DNA of 64,000 nt, from positions 12,462,001 through 12,526,000 of the forward strand of contig NC_026656.2 in assembly GCF_000004075.3 (NCBI RefSeq), read 5' to 3'. The first letter of the stretch is position 1. The number at the start of each line of letters is the position of its first letter. The DNA comes from Cucumis sativus. Lineage: Eukaryota > Streptophyta > Magnoliopsida > Cucurbitales > Cucurbitaceae. This document shows positions 39,121-53,114 of the stretch, piece by piece. The translations under genes and the position numbers were made by a program. The notes below the pieces were generated by a model that was given only the letters and a program-made list of their open reading frames with translations, was not told where the DNA came from and ran no database searches.

Positions 39121-40100
39121 CATTCAAGAGTGTTTGTTTTTCGATTGGTTCAAATGCAGCTTCGATTGAGTATTTGACTATTTTTTTCTTGGGAACGATG
39201 TGACAAGCCAAGAATTGTTTGCACTTCGAGTAGCACTGTGAAATGTACGTCTAGCATGATCTACAACTCAACCTTCATCTAACAAGTTTTTGTTGACAGT
39301 TAGGCGTTCTGTCTAGGCTACCACAATCTAGGTGTTCTGTCTAGACGATCACCAACCAGATGCCCTCCAATGTATGCGTCCAGTTTAGGTGACCTTAATT
39401 TGACGACTAACTAACCAAACGACCAAGTTCCATGCAATTTCCATTATAGGGTCCAAATTTCAAGTGTCTAATTGTTGCTTCCTCACATCTTTGAGTACCA
39501 ATTCACCACGAGTGGAATTAAATTTGAAATTAAATTTTGAAGTCTAACTAATTCACCACGAGTGGAAACTTGCAACCAATCGTGGGCTTAGCCAATTGTG
39601 TTTTGTGACATAAACAAATGATTGGTTTTCATTGCTTAGCCAATTGAGTTAAACTCTAGTGTTATTTATATCAGGTTAGTTAATGGTATCTTGCTAGAAT
39701 AATATGGATCAAAAATAATAAGTTGACAAGTGTATCAACTTACCTCTCAACTATATTCTAGTTAGAAAATTCGTATTTATTACACTTCTAAATTTCCCTG
39801 GGGGAAATCAATTTTAAATATAATTTGAGAATTGTTGGTTCATTTGGTAAAATTAACATTATCCTTATTTTGAAGTAATGGTAAGAATTTTTTTTTTTAA
39901 AAAAATGAGAAGACTTCATGAGACGACGCTTGGCGGAAGGAGGAAGCTCGAAGCTGAACGACACATCGTAAGGCGGAATATACACACATTGAGAAGCAAA
40001 TTCATGTCGGAAACCAATCAATTTCCACGAACCCAACCAAAACAATCTATCAAATCATCTAAATCAACAAGCTTTTCTTCCAAATTATTGTCCGTTTAAG
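39121..40100. other. Repeat-derived intergenic DNA upstream of the DnaJ gene
   Basis: This region contains short direct repeats such as AGGCGTTCTGTCTAGGCTACC / AGGTGTTCTGTCTAGACGATC (about 39302-39348) and a duplicated AATTCACCACGAGTGGAA phrase. No coding gene is seen; open frames at 39788-40099 match nothing. Composition rises in GC from about 40090 as the DnaJ leader begins. Confidence 0.45.
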
Positions 40101-40512
40101 AATTTCCGACGCGTTTCTGCCCATTTCCCACCGTCTCATTACCACCGTTCCCAACCCATCTTCTCAGATTCTTCCTCTGTCGCTGTAATCCCAATCCTCG
40201 CCGTGTTCTTCACCCCTCCTTCAAACCCATTTCTCTTTTTCCTCTTCGCTTCTCAATTTTACGTTGCCGGATCTGATTCCATCATTAAATACCTTGTAAG
40301 TCTCCCTTTCCCTTTTTTCCATCGTTTTTTGTTTGTTTCTTTATTTTCTTCCGATTTTATTGGATACCCTTGATGTATTAGCTGGACTTTGGGTTAGATT
40401 TGTTCTGTTTTCCCCATTTTAGGTCCTATTTAGTTTGTTTTTTCATCACCCTTGAGACTAATTTGTTCGATTTGAACGTGACTGAAGTTGAAAAGCTTGA
40501 GATTCAACAGCT
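40100..40512 (+). promoter_or_regulatory. 5' leader of the DnaJ gene with a probable leader intron
   Basis: From about 40100 the sequence is C/T-rich (CCCACCGTCTC, CTTCCTCTGTCGC, TTTTTCCTCTTCGC), typical of a plant leader. A strong donor, CTT|GTAAGTCTCCC, occurs at 40296. A good acceptor, GATTCAACAG, ends at 40510, two bases before the ATG, suggesting an intron of about 215 nt inside the leader. An alternative acceptor (CATTTTAG) lies near 40422. The transcription start was not resolved. Confidence 0.5.
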
Positions 40513-43271
40513 ATGGTGAAGGAGACTGGTTATTATGATGTATTGGGTGTCAGCTTTGATGCCTCCTCTGCTGAAATTAAAAAAGCTTACTATGTTAAGG
40601 TGAATTTTCAATTTTCCGCTTATGATAATTAATGAATCTCATCAAGTTGTCTCTTAGTCTTACACTCTTAGCTGCATTTCTTATTGTCAATGTTGGGGCT
40701 GTCTTAAGATCTGGATAAAGAAATTCTTTTTGTGCCATTGTCTTTCCCCTGTAACGGAGGTCCCCCTTTTGAATTATGCTCGGTCTACCTTGCTAGTCTT
40801 CGAGAAGGCTTCGTTTGTTCGAAGACCATCGAATACCTTAGATATTATCTCTAAACATCCCAAGTCTTGGCATAGGGTACCTCAGGGTGTGAGGTGTGTT
40901 AATGTTTGGTTGGGAGTGGGACATTTCATGACCTTGATGTTCGACTTTTCAGGCAAGGTTAGTTCATCCAGATAAAAACCAAGGAGATCCAAAAGCTGCG
41001 GCAAATTTTCAGGTGACATGAAGTTACTAATCATGTTTAGTCTATACTATTTTGTTAGCACAATCTATTAGTTTTGTTGTTCAACAGCTAATCGGATATG
41101 TGATTCATTGTGCAATTGCTTTGAATTTGTCCTTTTGAAGGTACTGGGAGAGGCTTATCAGGTGTTGAGCGATCCTGAGAAGCGTGACGCGTATGACAAA
41201 TATGGGAAGGCAGGAGTACAACAGTATGTTTCTTAAACTGAGAATGTGATGTGTGTATGGATTATTTTTGTGTTTTCGAGTAATGATTTATTCCAAGTGC
41301 TATGTTGTAAACTTGCAAGTTTGGAATCTCTTAAATTACCTGTAAAGTCCAAAAGTGTAAACTAATAGGTTACGATGTCTAATCATCTAGATATTTTAAC
41401 ACAGGGTATTCAATTCTAATACCATATTGAACTACCAAAAGCTTATCCCTTATATATACTATTGATTAAACAAATCTAGTCCTGAGTTTTATTCATCACA
41501 ATACAATGCTATAAAACTGTAAATTATGTTTCATCCATTTTTTTAAATGGCTTTGTTTTCCATTTATCGATCTGTAAATTCTTTTAGAAACAAGATGGAT
41601 GGGATAATTGCTGATTCCTTTCCCCATTTTTAGGGATGCCATGGTGGACCCTGCAGCTGTGTTTGGTATGCTTTTTGGAAGCGAGTTCTTTGAAGAGTAT
41701 GTTGGTCAGCTTGCTTTGGCTGTATTGTCATCTTTGGAAATCGAGGACGATACACCAGACTCAGAGTTGCGCAGGCAAAAAATCCAGGAAAAGATAAGGG
41801 TATGCTTTTCCCCCAAATTCAGTAATGCAGTTGTAAGAGCACTCTTTTTTCCTAGCCATTTACCCATAACTTGTAAAAATACAGCTGTTTCAAAAGGAAA
41901 GGGAAGATAAACTTGCAAACATTCTGAAAGACCGCCTCCAACCATATGTTATCGGTCAGGTTGACGAGTTTGTAACATGGGCTAGTTCAGAAGCACGACG
42001 ACTCTCCTCTGCTGGTATGTGTAACAGTTATGTACGTTTCTCTAATAAAACATTCTAGGTTTGCAAGTTCTATAAGGGTAGAAAAAAAAAGAGGAGAGAA
42101 AGCAACAATTACAGCATTACATGCCATTTACCTACAAATTACCCACAAGTTATTTGGAATCAGCTTTTGGTGAGACCATGCTGCACACCATTGGATACAT
42201 ATACACAAGGAAAGCAGCAAAGGAACTTGGGAAGGACAGACGTTATATGAATGTACCGTTTTTAGCGGAGTGGGTGCGAGATAAAGGACACCAGATAAAA
42301 TCACAAGTGATGGCTGCTTCAGGTATTATTCTTTCTTGGTTATAAACCTTTCAAACCTTTAATTGTGATCCTAACTTGTGCACTTTTATGTAGGTGCCGT
42401 TTCTTTAATTCAATTACAGGAAGAGTTGAAGAGGCTGAATGAAGGAGATAACAGGGACGAGAACCTGGCAAAAGCCATTGAAGAGAAGAAAGACGCTGTT
42501 CTTAACTCTCTTTGGCAGATTAATGTGGTCGACATTGAGTCTACTCTGTCACGTGTCTGCCAAGTGGTGAGTTGCAATATCGTACTCTCTTAGCTTAAAC
42601 TACCATATTGCTCAACCCCGGATTATGAGATTGATTATATATTTTGCACTTGTATGAGTACCAAAATGTTGTGATTGATTTTACACAAACGAGAACTAGA
42701 AAATCATCGTTTGCCAGTCACCAGAGCATCAACATAGTTGGAAAAGCTTCAAATTCTCTTTTTCACATGTACAGAAACTAATTGCTCCCATTTTCATTTT
42801 AATCTCTCTTCATCATCCCCACTCCACACCCTTCTAAATCCCAGAAAAAGAAGAGATGTGCTAGATAGCCACGAAAATAAACACGACATAAATGTACTTT
42901 GGGTTGATTATATAAGAAAACAAGTCGTTTGTATTTGTTTAAGCCTTAACTGACACATGGGAATTAATAAACTTTGGAGTCAACTTGATTCATATTTGAA
43001 CTGTCTGTTCTTTATCAGGTTCTTAGAGACCCCAATGTGTCGAAAGACGTATTAAAGCTACGAGCCAGAGGATTAAGGAAGTTTGGAGCGATCTTCCAAG
43101 TAAGAGCCATAACAAAAACTTCAATTTGAGACGTTTTGGTTGCATTACATGTATATATGCTGATTGATCCACCTGTTGCTAACTTTTCAGGGTGCAAAAT
43201 CAGCTTATAGTAGAGAAAACAGCCTGAGGCATGAAAGTGATAAATCAATTGGTGATGCTTCAGCTTCATGA
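40513..43271 (+). CDS. DnaJ (type III / C-class) chaperone with J-domain and DnaJ-X domain, 339 aa
   Basis: Nine exons with GT-AG junctions and continuous frame: 40513-40599, 40953-41012, 41141-41223, 41634-41799, 41885-42014, 42164-42322, 42394-42566, 43019-43099 and 43191-43271. Residues 1-70 form the J-domain ([13 protein letters not shown], then [16 protein letters not shown] with the HPD triad at 34-36, [20 protein letters not shown]), which stimulates Hsp70 ATPase. There is no Gly/Phe region or zinc finger. The rest is the plant DnaJ-X domain ([79 protein letters not shown]) ending [11 protein letters not shown]. This is the ATJ10-like / At4g39150 subfamily, about 340-400 aa, so the length is normal. 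An AATAAA at 43470-43475 is a plausible poly(A) signal. The gene looks intact; the client and the compartment cannot be read from sequence. Confidence 0.95.
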
Positions 43272-43499
43272 TCTCACACTCTGTTAGTCTCTCCTAATTT
43301 TCCTGCTCAAAGATGGTGATCTGATGATCTTATTCTATTATTATTTAAATTAAGTGAAGATTCTTGATGTTTTGTATGCTTTGTTGAGAATTCCTTCATT
43401 TTTTTAAACACTTTCTTTTCCTACTTTGTAATTTATAGCTTACAATCTGTTTTTTCTTTCTTTCTTGTAAATAAACAATATTGGAGAGTTCAATTTCTT

Positions 43500-44274
43500 T
43501 CTAGAGCATTGCCTTTTTAAAAAGGAACATGTTTTATTTGCATTAAATTTGTTTTGTTAGGGCTGATTGGTTTATATATCAAAAATCTATTTTCTTTTTT
43601 ATTTACTATATTATAATAAAGGAATATAATTTCTATATTTTACTTTTGCTATCCATAAGAATTTCTCGATTTAATTCTTATTTTCGTTTGGAAACTTTCA
43701 TCCTTATTTTATTTTATTTTATAATTTTCAAATGTACAATTTAGTTTTTAACATTAATTTAAAAAGTATGTAATGTATTGCCATAATTTTCTAAATGAAT
43801 TATGGTGAAGTTACAAATTTGGTCTCTATAATTTTAAACTCCAATTCGACCATCTTTTGCATTTAGTTGAGTTGATTTGACCATGGTTTAAATTTGATTC
43901 TTATGGTTGGCTATAAATCTCATAAATCATGCTTGAAAATTCATATATGCTCTTCTTCTGTTTTTTTGTTAGGTAGTTTTGAATACTATATAACTTTTTT
44001 GAAATCATAGCACATTGGCCACCCTAGGGATATTTGGAATGACTTTGACCTCAAAAAGAGTCCATTTTTTTCAAACAATGCCATTTCATGTGAGTCTTTT
44101 TTAGGATGAAAAAAAAAAGTCTCAATGACTTTGACTAAAAGGAGTCTATACAGTGTATATACATATGAAACATTTTAAATATATCATGATGAATCAAAAT
44201 ATATATAAAAACTAATAAGAGATAAATGAAATTTTGTTATATTTTGTTAAGTTTATCATCTTCGTCGATTCTCC

Positions 44275-44324
<50 letters not shown>

Positions 44325-44715
44325 ATAAGTTTGAAAATTTGTATATTCTTATAAAATGTTAAAGAACTCACTATAGTTTGCTTAGCTATAGAAAAAACAG
44401 GCTGGAAAGCAAAAGATTTGAAATTATTGTTATTAGTTTGGAAAGGAAAAAAAAAGGCAAAATACAATGGACAACTTAAGGTCTTAAAGAGAGAATATTG
44501 AAAAAGAAAAAGAAGAAGAAAAAGAAATCTATTGTTGTGGATGAGAGATTATATAAATATAAATCAAAACCAAACCAAAACAAAATTCTCTTTTGAGTTA
44601 AAAAGTGGAAACAAATCGTGTCACGTTCATCGAATACAACTTTTCTCTTGATACAATGAGTGTAGACTTTATTATTTTAGTTAAGATGTTAGTATCAATT
44701 TTCTTTACTCATTTT
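43500..44715. other. Intergenic AT-rich DNA after the DnaJ gene
   Basis: No gene recognised. The stretch includes generic low-copy repeat phrasing (AATTTGGTCTCTATAATTTTAAA near 43810) and ends near a (TA)n microsatellite. Confidence 0.45.
44279..44321. repeat. (TA)n microsatellite, about 21 units
   Basis: A clean TA dinucleotide run of about 42 bp. Codons on the minus strand across it read as alternating Tyr-Ile, which explains a spurious 76-codon open frame. Confidence 0.9.
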
Positions 44716-44717
44716 TT

Positions 44718-44805
44718 AGCCATCTATACACTTGTCTTGACGGTGAATTAGAGTGTTAAAATTGGTGACATGTAATCCACCATCAAGACAAGTGCATAGA
44801 TGACT
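44718..44805. repeat. Short perfect-loop hairpin (28-nt arms, 32-nt loop)
   Basis: The arm 44718-44745 (AGCCATCTATACACTTGTCT...) and the reverse complement of 44778-44805 (AGTCATCTATGCACTTGTCT...) agree at 25 of 28 positions, and one or more of the differences gives a G:U pair in RNA. The loop is 32 nt. This could be a tiny foldback transposon remnant or a young miRNA-like precursor. No known miRNA sequence was recognised in the arms. Confidence 0.6.
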
Positions 44806-46712
44806 CGTATGGGTTGTTTTAAGGCTTTGAAATTCAATCAACAACAATTATTTAGTGACATTAATTACCTATCATGGTACCATTTTCCACGACAATGAAT
44901 TGAAGTCAATAAATGATTTGAAAGTTGACTTTTTCTATCAATTAATCATTTACGTTCTTGGTATTGAAAATCAATCACATAATTAAATACAATAATATGT
45001 ATAACTTCATAATGTTTACAATCTCTCTTAGCAGACACTCAAAACAATGATTTTAAAAAAGCAACTTAATTAAATAATTCGTATGAAACACTGTTTATCA
45101 AAACCAACAAAAAGTATCAAAACATAGTAAAAAGTTCTTAAATATACAACAAGAACTAAATACTCAAACTACGAGACTTTTTTTCTTGAACCTACTCCCT
45201 CTATAAAACATTCATTTAAAACATATAAATCGAATCACAGAGATAAAAATGTCAACCATAGAGACAATTAGGACATAATTTGAAACTTTGATTAAATCAC
45301 GATAGTTAAACTTCAATTTTGAAAGGGTGAGGAAACTAGTTATCATTCTCAATTCAAATTTCATTTTCTCGAACAAAAACGCCAACTTCCTTGAAGTCTA
45401 CACAATCAAAGACAAAAGTTAAGTTAGATATATGAAAATTTAGTTTGAAAATCTTAAATCAAACTTGAGGGTGTGTTCACACAGTAGGGGTATTATTCTT
45501 ACCCAAAATCCACCATAAATCTTACCCAAACATTCTAATAATTCAAAAACTACAAACAACAATCTTCCTCATGTCAAAATACCCTTAATTCTACTAAACA
45601 AATCAATTCAAATGTACATGTAGTATGACATACCTCTTATGAATAAATCACTCTTTTTCCGCACAAAGAAAGTGCATTTTTGTTTGAATGGCTCGACTCA
45701 TATTTTAGTCATAAATTTTTTACAAAGAAAACTATCACGAATGTCGAAAAACTAAAAAAAACTTTGGGTTTTTTTTGCAAAAACATGTGAAATTACCTTT
45801 TACGACTTTTTTTCTCTCTCCCTTGTAAATTTTCTACTGTTCATGAGCCATGGAATGTCCATTTTTAGTATGATGAATATAAAATAGTAAAAACAGTAGC
45901 AAATAATAAATGTTGTACCAAAAGGAAGTTTTGAAAGAGTGTTGATTGTTGCTAATTGAGAACAACAAAATAATATATACTGATAGAGATGATTATTATA
46001 GTCTTAGTATAATCGGAGCTCCAAACAACCTCTAGTCTTAACAATAATATTAATCTTTTGTCGACATCTTGATATTTTCATGTTTCCACGAATTCAATAT
46101 CGACATTAGAGGTGAATTTATATCTTCGTTACATAGTAAGAAAATCCACGAAACATTTTTTAAAAGAAGAATAAAATGTCACAAATGTAAATATAATATA
46201 AATAATAGACATATTAAGTGGTTTAAAAATCATTAAAATCTTTATTTACTAATTTAAATTTATTTTTAAATGTGTTAGTTTATATATCTTAATATCCATC
46301 AAAATCAACCGTTTATCGATATTTCCTTAAAAAAGAATTTCGTAAAATTAAGATTTCGATATTTATTTCGAGATTGACATTTTAAACTTTATGTTATATT
46401 CATGTATGGTTGTCGTATATGAAAATATACAAATGATGTGCAAAGATTATCATGATTTCAAAGGTAGTCAAATTATAAGGCAATGGGATGTCTCTAAATA
46501 AGAAGATATAAAGGAAATGGTTGGTAGTGGGGTAGTTTTTCTTACCAAATTTGAACCAAACTTTTATTTGTCAAATCTCATTCATATAAATAAAGCAAAA
46601 TAAATTATATTTTTATAATTGTTTGGTATTAAAAAGACCCAATTCAATTAGTGAACCATTGGTCCCCGATGAAAGACTTTGCAATCTTCATATTTGCTTT
46701 TTCTTTTTTGTC

Positions 46713-46758
<46 letters not shown>

Positions 46759-47709
46759 CTCACTCAATCAAATCTACTTTTTATCGTAGAATATAATTTT
46801 GGATATAACTAACATGATTTTACAATAAAAATCTAAAGAATGGATGACAGATCAGATTTCTCCTAAAGTTACGGTTGGATTCAAACTCAAAGAAAAACAA
46901 AGGTCTTCAAGGGGTTCACGTATCTCAAATCGAAAAAGTCAAAGCACTCAGGTTCACCAACAGGAGAAATGACTGAGTCAAGTTTGTCAATATCTTGTTC
47001 ATAATGATACTAATTAATAAAGAGTAAAATAAAAATATAATCTTATAAAGTGTTGCAATCTATATATATAGCATAGATTAAGAGATACAATATTTATTGT
47101 GAATGTTTACGGTTATATTTAAAGAGAAGAATAATGTGTCAAGATGAGTATAACTTCGATGTTTCTTAGATTTGAAAATGAAAAATACTCATACTTCTAC
47201 AACACTATTGTACTTGATAAAAAGAGGGTGAAAGTGAGATCTTGTGAGGTTATTGTTAATGATCACTTGCTTGGTGTTACCAATTATCCTTTAAGAATTA
47301 TGATGATGGGTTCTCTTTCCAAATAAATGAATTAATATATATATATATATATATTACGATTTGTTTCATTACAAATAAATAAAACAGAACAAAATTATGG
47401 GCCTAAACGCCAAAGTCTAGTCTCCAACCACTTAAAGGTATTCTTTAGAAATTGTTTGTTATCCTAAATTTAGAGGGAGACATAAATAAACCGATATTAC
47501 ATTTGAACGAGAGAATTGTGCGAATATGAAAGTAAGATTAAGTGCATCTTACTTTCTGATGGCTCAATTATAAGAACTCGTGTTTGTTTGTGGAAACATA
47601 CAAATTTCACTTTAATAAGCCTTTAAGACAAGCAAGGATGATGTTGCCAAGCTGCAGGGATGTAGGAGAATGTCGAGGTTAGTTGTCGAATTTAGATTCC
47701 AAATTCTAG
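44806..47709. other. Gene-poor AT-rich region with a (TA)n run
   Basis: No gene recognised. A (TA)n microsatellite lies at about 46716-46755. A 60-codon open frame at 47144-47326 (SCEVIVNDHLLGVTNYPLRI) is not AT-biased nonsense but I cannot place it; it may be a transposon or gene fragment. Confidence 0.4.
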
Positions 47710-48040
47710 GCATGGGACATTACAAATAATCAATAATTTGTTGCAATAAATACTATTTTGTAATTTTCAATTTATTGTAGTAAACAAAATTTCAAAACTC
47801 TAATTTGTTACAACATTTACTATTTTCTACCGTTTTTACTATTATACATTCATCATTTTTTTTAATTTTTTTTACTTGAGTGTTTACTATTTTTTTCTCA
47901 AACTAAAATACTATTATAAATCAAACAAAAATAATTTACCAACACTCCAAACACAAACTATTAGAACTTAAATATAATAATATTTGATTACAATAACTAA
48001 CTATTTGGTCCAAACATCCCGTCAGTGGTTATAACTATTT
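47710..48040. mobile_element. MITE-like element of the TTTGG..CAAACA family, copy 1
   Basis: This segment shares a long colinear pattern with 54920-55270: GTAAACA..ATTTCAAAACTCT.AATTTGT, TTTACTATTT.CTAC.GTTTTTACTATTA, ACATTCATCATTTTTTTT, TTTACTATTTTTTT and TCAAACTAAAATA. It ends ATAACTAACTATTTGGTCCAAACATCCCGT. Non-coding, internally repetitive and bounded by TTTGG/CCAAAC-like ends, it fits a worn non-autonomous DNA transposon. Confidence 0.45.
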
Positions 48041-51000
48041 TCACTCTACATTACATTCTCATTTTTTTGAAGAGATATATTTTTGTTGATAATCTTTTAA
48101 CCAGTTTAATCACGTAAACAAAGATGGATAAAGAAAAGATGCATATTGCATCTCCAATAATATTAAATTAAGTTTCAAATTAACAACCACATTATAACCT
48201 CATTTCTTATGTCTTTTATCTTGTGATGAAAGATGGAAATTGGGCGATGGGTATGAGCATTGGGATGGGTTGTTTTACGAGGTCGTGACAGGAATCTGTG
48301 ATGGGGGCAAGTTGCTGAGACGTTCATGAAGAGTTTCATCCCATTGTTGATGGAGGCTTGGGGTATATAGTTGAAGGCTTATGGAGGTGAATTCGTCTTG
48401 AGAGATAAGTTTAGATATTATGGAGATCAATTTAACTATTGTAAGATCCCTTGTGGAAGAGGTTATTATTCTTTGAGGTTAGTAAGGGTGTGAAGTAACG
48501 TGTGACAATTTCAACATATTAATCCGTAATAAAATCATGTGGGCTAAATTATAAAAAATGTTTCTCGACTTCATACCTTCGTGTTAAAATTGATTTTAAA
48601 CTTTCGAAAGTTTAAAAAATATCAACATTTTATATTGAAATATTAGTAGATGAATATTAGTGTAACTATAAGATTTCGTTACCATTATAATTTTTTTTTT
48701 AACAATTTTACGATTTAAAACAATTTTCTATTAAACATATAATAGACTTACAAAGTATCTAAGAAGTTATATACAAAAAAAGAAAAGTTTTTTTTCTTTT
48801 CTTCAATTTGTTCTATATTGTTTGTCTTCATATTTCTCTTCTAAACTTCTTAGCAACTTTTGTTGTGTCAGCCCTCGCTCAAATTCCTGTATCATTTTCT
48901 AATTACAAAATGTCAATTATTTATTTATTTATAGACAATATCACATGCTCACGTTTTAGGTATAAAATCAAATTCCTAGAGCGTTGTAGAATTAATCAAC
49001 ACAATCTAGTTACTTTATTCCCACGATCCATCATTTTCTACTATAGATTTTTTCTCGTACTAGAAATTCTTTGATATCTTTTTATTACTAAATTAATTGC
49101 TATAATTCTATTTTCTAAATATATGCTAGTATACTATTAAAAGTAAGCTATTTATAATCAGAATTTAAATGGTTGGGGTATAAATATAGACAAATAAATA
49201 CATATTCTCTAACAAAAAGAATATTTCCTAATTAAACTTAGGAGTAAATTCATATGTCCTACCCATTTGTCACGTATGTATAATATTAAATTCCATTCCC
49301 TAAAAACTTAGGGTCATAAATATGAAAGATTCATACATATAGGAAAGTGACAACAATATATACTAATGTTGAAATATTCACTTAGTAACAAATTAATACT
49401 AATTTTAGCTTAGTGTTTTGGTAAAGGAAAATTTTAATATGCAAGAGAATATTGCCTAAATTACTAAAAAATAAATAATAAAAAATTTACAATTGACATT
49501 TCACATCTAATTATTCACCACTAGATGGAGAAAGGTGAAAAAAATTTCCCACAAAATACCACAATTATTGGACTCAAAAGTGGAGGAATTATATATTTAT
49601 GAGAAATTACCTTTTAGTCCTTGAGTAGTATTTTCAAAATATCTCGAGTCTACTATGTTTTCCATTAGAATTTTGTTTTAATTTGGTCCCTATATTTTAA
49701 AATTCGCATTTTTAACTTTGATTTGTCAATAAATATTAAGATTTCGTTTTTAGTATTAATGTCTATGAATTAATTTAAAATGATTTCTTTCATCACTATT
49801 AAAATTAAATTCAACATTTCACTTCATAATTATTTCAAATCAATTAATAAATACGAACGCCAATGCCTAAGAAACTCAACATTTAATCAAAAATCAAAGT
49901 TAAAAGTATAAATAACGAAACATAAAACAAAACTCAAATTTCAAGAGTAAATTTATAACTACTTACAAATTTAGTATAGCCCGATCTTCCCCTCAACTTT
50001 ATATATAAAAACTAAAATAATACTAATATCAGTAGGGGTAGCAATGCTCCCTATAAACTTAGGTTATTTCAAACTCCACTTCTTAAAATTCCCGAGTTTC
50101 ATAAAAACTAAACTAAATCAAACTCAAATTTTAAAAACTAAAAACATAATATTTCAAAACTTCATCGTAGAATCACGTATGTTTTATATATAATTTTATG
50201 TTATAAAATGTCAATTTGTTGGAGAATGATACGATGGATACCTTCATCAACAAGTTTGTCAGTTTTTAGAATATGAATTAATAAAGTGATTAGGGAGCCA
50301 ATTAAGAGGTAACATATTTACTAATCAAATTTTAATATAATCTACTAAACTAGTTTTCTCACCATACCATTTTCATGAAAATCTCAAGAAATGGAGTGAC
50401 GTGTTTGTATTTTGATCAATCTTCACTAAAAAGAATTAAAAGTATAAACATCATCCCATATTATTTTTAAATAATAATCTTTGAAACTATAAACTATACC
50501 TCTGCACATTATTCAAAGTGTCACAACATATATTATATATTCTTTAACCTAGCTAAGATCAAATTTTAAATAATAACAATAGTGATAGAAGAAGTTACTC
50601 TTCTCTCTTTTGTAGTTTTCCAAGATTTCAAGATATATAACAATTTAGCTTTTGAATTTTTATAATAGGCATGCTTATTCCCTAAACTTTTAAAAATTGG
50701 ATGACTAAAAAATTTACATTTTGAAAACTTAAGAATCAAATACATTTATTAGAAAAACTTCATAAACTAAAATTGAATGTCCTGAAAATCTAAAGACCAA
50801 ATACGTTTATTCTTTAAAACTCATACTAGAAAAATGGTTTGCTCATAATTAGGGTATTTCATGTATGAGAGTGATCTCATCTCTTTATTCTCCAGGATAC
50901 AATTTAGTGTGGATGTTTAGTGGTATTTGGTGGGTAGTGGTTTGTCTTTAAGGATAATTAACAATAATAATGGCATTATTATTATAATTTCCACAAAAGA

Positions 51001-52900
51001 AAAAAAAGTTACTTTATAAACCAACCTAACTCTCTTCTCCTTTTTTAGGCACTTGCTTATTAAACTATGTAATCCACTAATGGCCAATTGGCATAAAATG
51101 CCAAAAGATGTTTTGCATTACAGTCCTTACATTCACTTTTTATTACACATCCAATACCTCATCACTCATCTACAAATATTTGTTTCTTTCTTCTTTCAAT
51201 AATGTCAAACAATATATTCCAAATCCCTATGGGTTTTTACCCCCTTTTTTTACCACATACCAAAATAGTAAAAAAAAATTATTACTTTTTCGTGGGAGTT
51301 AAGTAACTCTTTTGCTTGTTATTTTCCTTTTCACGGTGGTAAATTTGAAATTTAGGGTTTGTACATTCGGGTTTAGAGTTTCAACCTAAATCTCTAAGAT
51401 AACAACGATAGTAAATTAAATTAAGTTATACTTACTTTGACGTCGAATAATCTTTGTTTTGGATATTAGTGTTATGAGATTTTTTATCGTTTTGACATAT
51501 AATAATCTTACTTTGGTTCCTTTCTCTACGCGTCAAGTGGAAGTTTGTGTAGTCATTATTCGTTATCATTTTTTTTATCGCTTTGACATATAATAATCTT
51601 ACTTTGGCCCCTTTCTTTACGTGTCAAGTGAAAATTTGTGTAATCATTTGTTATCATTTTCATTTTATGGTTGATTTCCTATTTGCGCTTCACGAACGAC
51701 ATGAGTAAAATTTTGAAAAGGTTAATGGCTTATTATTATTTCTTTGAAAAAAATTACTTTTTGTAATTAAGAATTGGTTTGGATTTTACATTTATTAAAT
51801 TAAACATAGATGTTAAAATCTAAACAAAATTGTTTTTCTAAGAACTATGTTTTTGTTTTTGAATCTAACATCATTTTTAAACCCAAAAATTTTCAAATAG
51901 TTATCTTTGAGAACCTAAAATGAAATCATGTTTAAAACTCTTTTTTATTGTTATTTATTTTTTGTTAATTAAAGAAGTTTGCTTTCTTATGTACCTATTC
52001 ACATTCTTGAAGAAGAAAAAACTTCTATGACAATGTCATAAAAAAATGTAAGAAAGAAAAAATATCATAAAAAGTGACAGTATCAATTAGGTTTTAGTGA
52101 CAATGACACAATGTGTTAATATATATGCTATTAGTAATTATTTTTATCACTACTCAAATAATGTCATATTGGTCCTTAGTCGTTTATTAATAATTACATT
52201 CTAATTGCATAGCATAATTGATCGTCAAAGATCGTCTCTTGTTATATGATGGTAGTACAAAGTCATTATAAATGATTTTGTGAGGTGTTGTTGATACTAT
52301 TTTCTTGCATAAAAGAATATTTAGAACTACTATTATAAACAACTTAACTCTTTCACTAAAACATAAACATAATTTACTATATCCTTTTGTTCTTAAAAAA
52401 AACCATATTTTTCAAGATATTTAACTTATTTTGGAAGTAATCACCCAACAATATAATTAGTTTAATAATTTTTATTATTAATAAAATGTATTTGTTAATA
52501 TCAAGATACCCTATTTGAAATATATCAATATTTTATTTATTTTTCTTATATCAAATTCAATCACTGATGAACACATTTGTGATTTTAACCAACGATGCAT
52601 CAACACATTAATATTTTGTCCAATTCCATAAAATTTTACATTTTTTTTCTTCAAACACTTTGAAGGGTAATGAGATAATTTCAAGTGGGAAGCCTAGCTA
52701 ATCCCTAATTATATATATTATATATATATCTCTTAAAATCCACTAAGTCTTGGTTTAGACTTAGTGCCCCAACAAAAGAAAAGTGGTCTCTTTCCTCCTT
52801 TTTCATTTGAATTTTAAACTCAAAAGCATTAATAAAGCAAAATTAATCAAAGATAATTATTCTTTATAAATAATTAAATAACCTAACTTTTAGCTTATCT
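48041..52900. other. Gene-poor AT-rich region
   Basis: No gene recognised. The patch 48230-48490 is less AT-rich (GATGGGTATGAGCATTGGGATGGG onward) but stops interrupt every frame and no domain is evident. A local duplication is described at 51481-51661. The last few hundred bases are the probable promoter of the peptide gene that starts at 53115. Confidence 0.4.
51481..51661. repeat. Two-copy tandem duplication, 91-bp period
   Basis: The unit contains TTTTTATCG(T/C)TTTGACATAT, then AATAATCTTACTTTGG(TT/CC)CCTTTCT(C/T)TACG(C/T)GTCAAGTG and GTTATCATTTT. It is repeated head to tail with a few substitutions. It is non-coding; the divergence suggests an old duplication. Confidence 0.8.
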
Positions 52901-53114
52901 CTATAAGACCCCATCACTTTTGTCCAATAATCCAATGTCCCTTAAATCATACATAAGGAAGCTTCATTTGGGTCTATGCTCTTAGGAAGAAGAAGAAGAA
53001 AGAAGAAGAAGAAAGAAAAGAAAAGAAAAGAAAGACCCAACTTCAAAAAAACATATAAAAGTGGTCATATCATTTATAAGGTTGTTTCTACTTTCTATCA
53101 TATTTTTGAGAATC

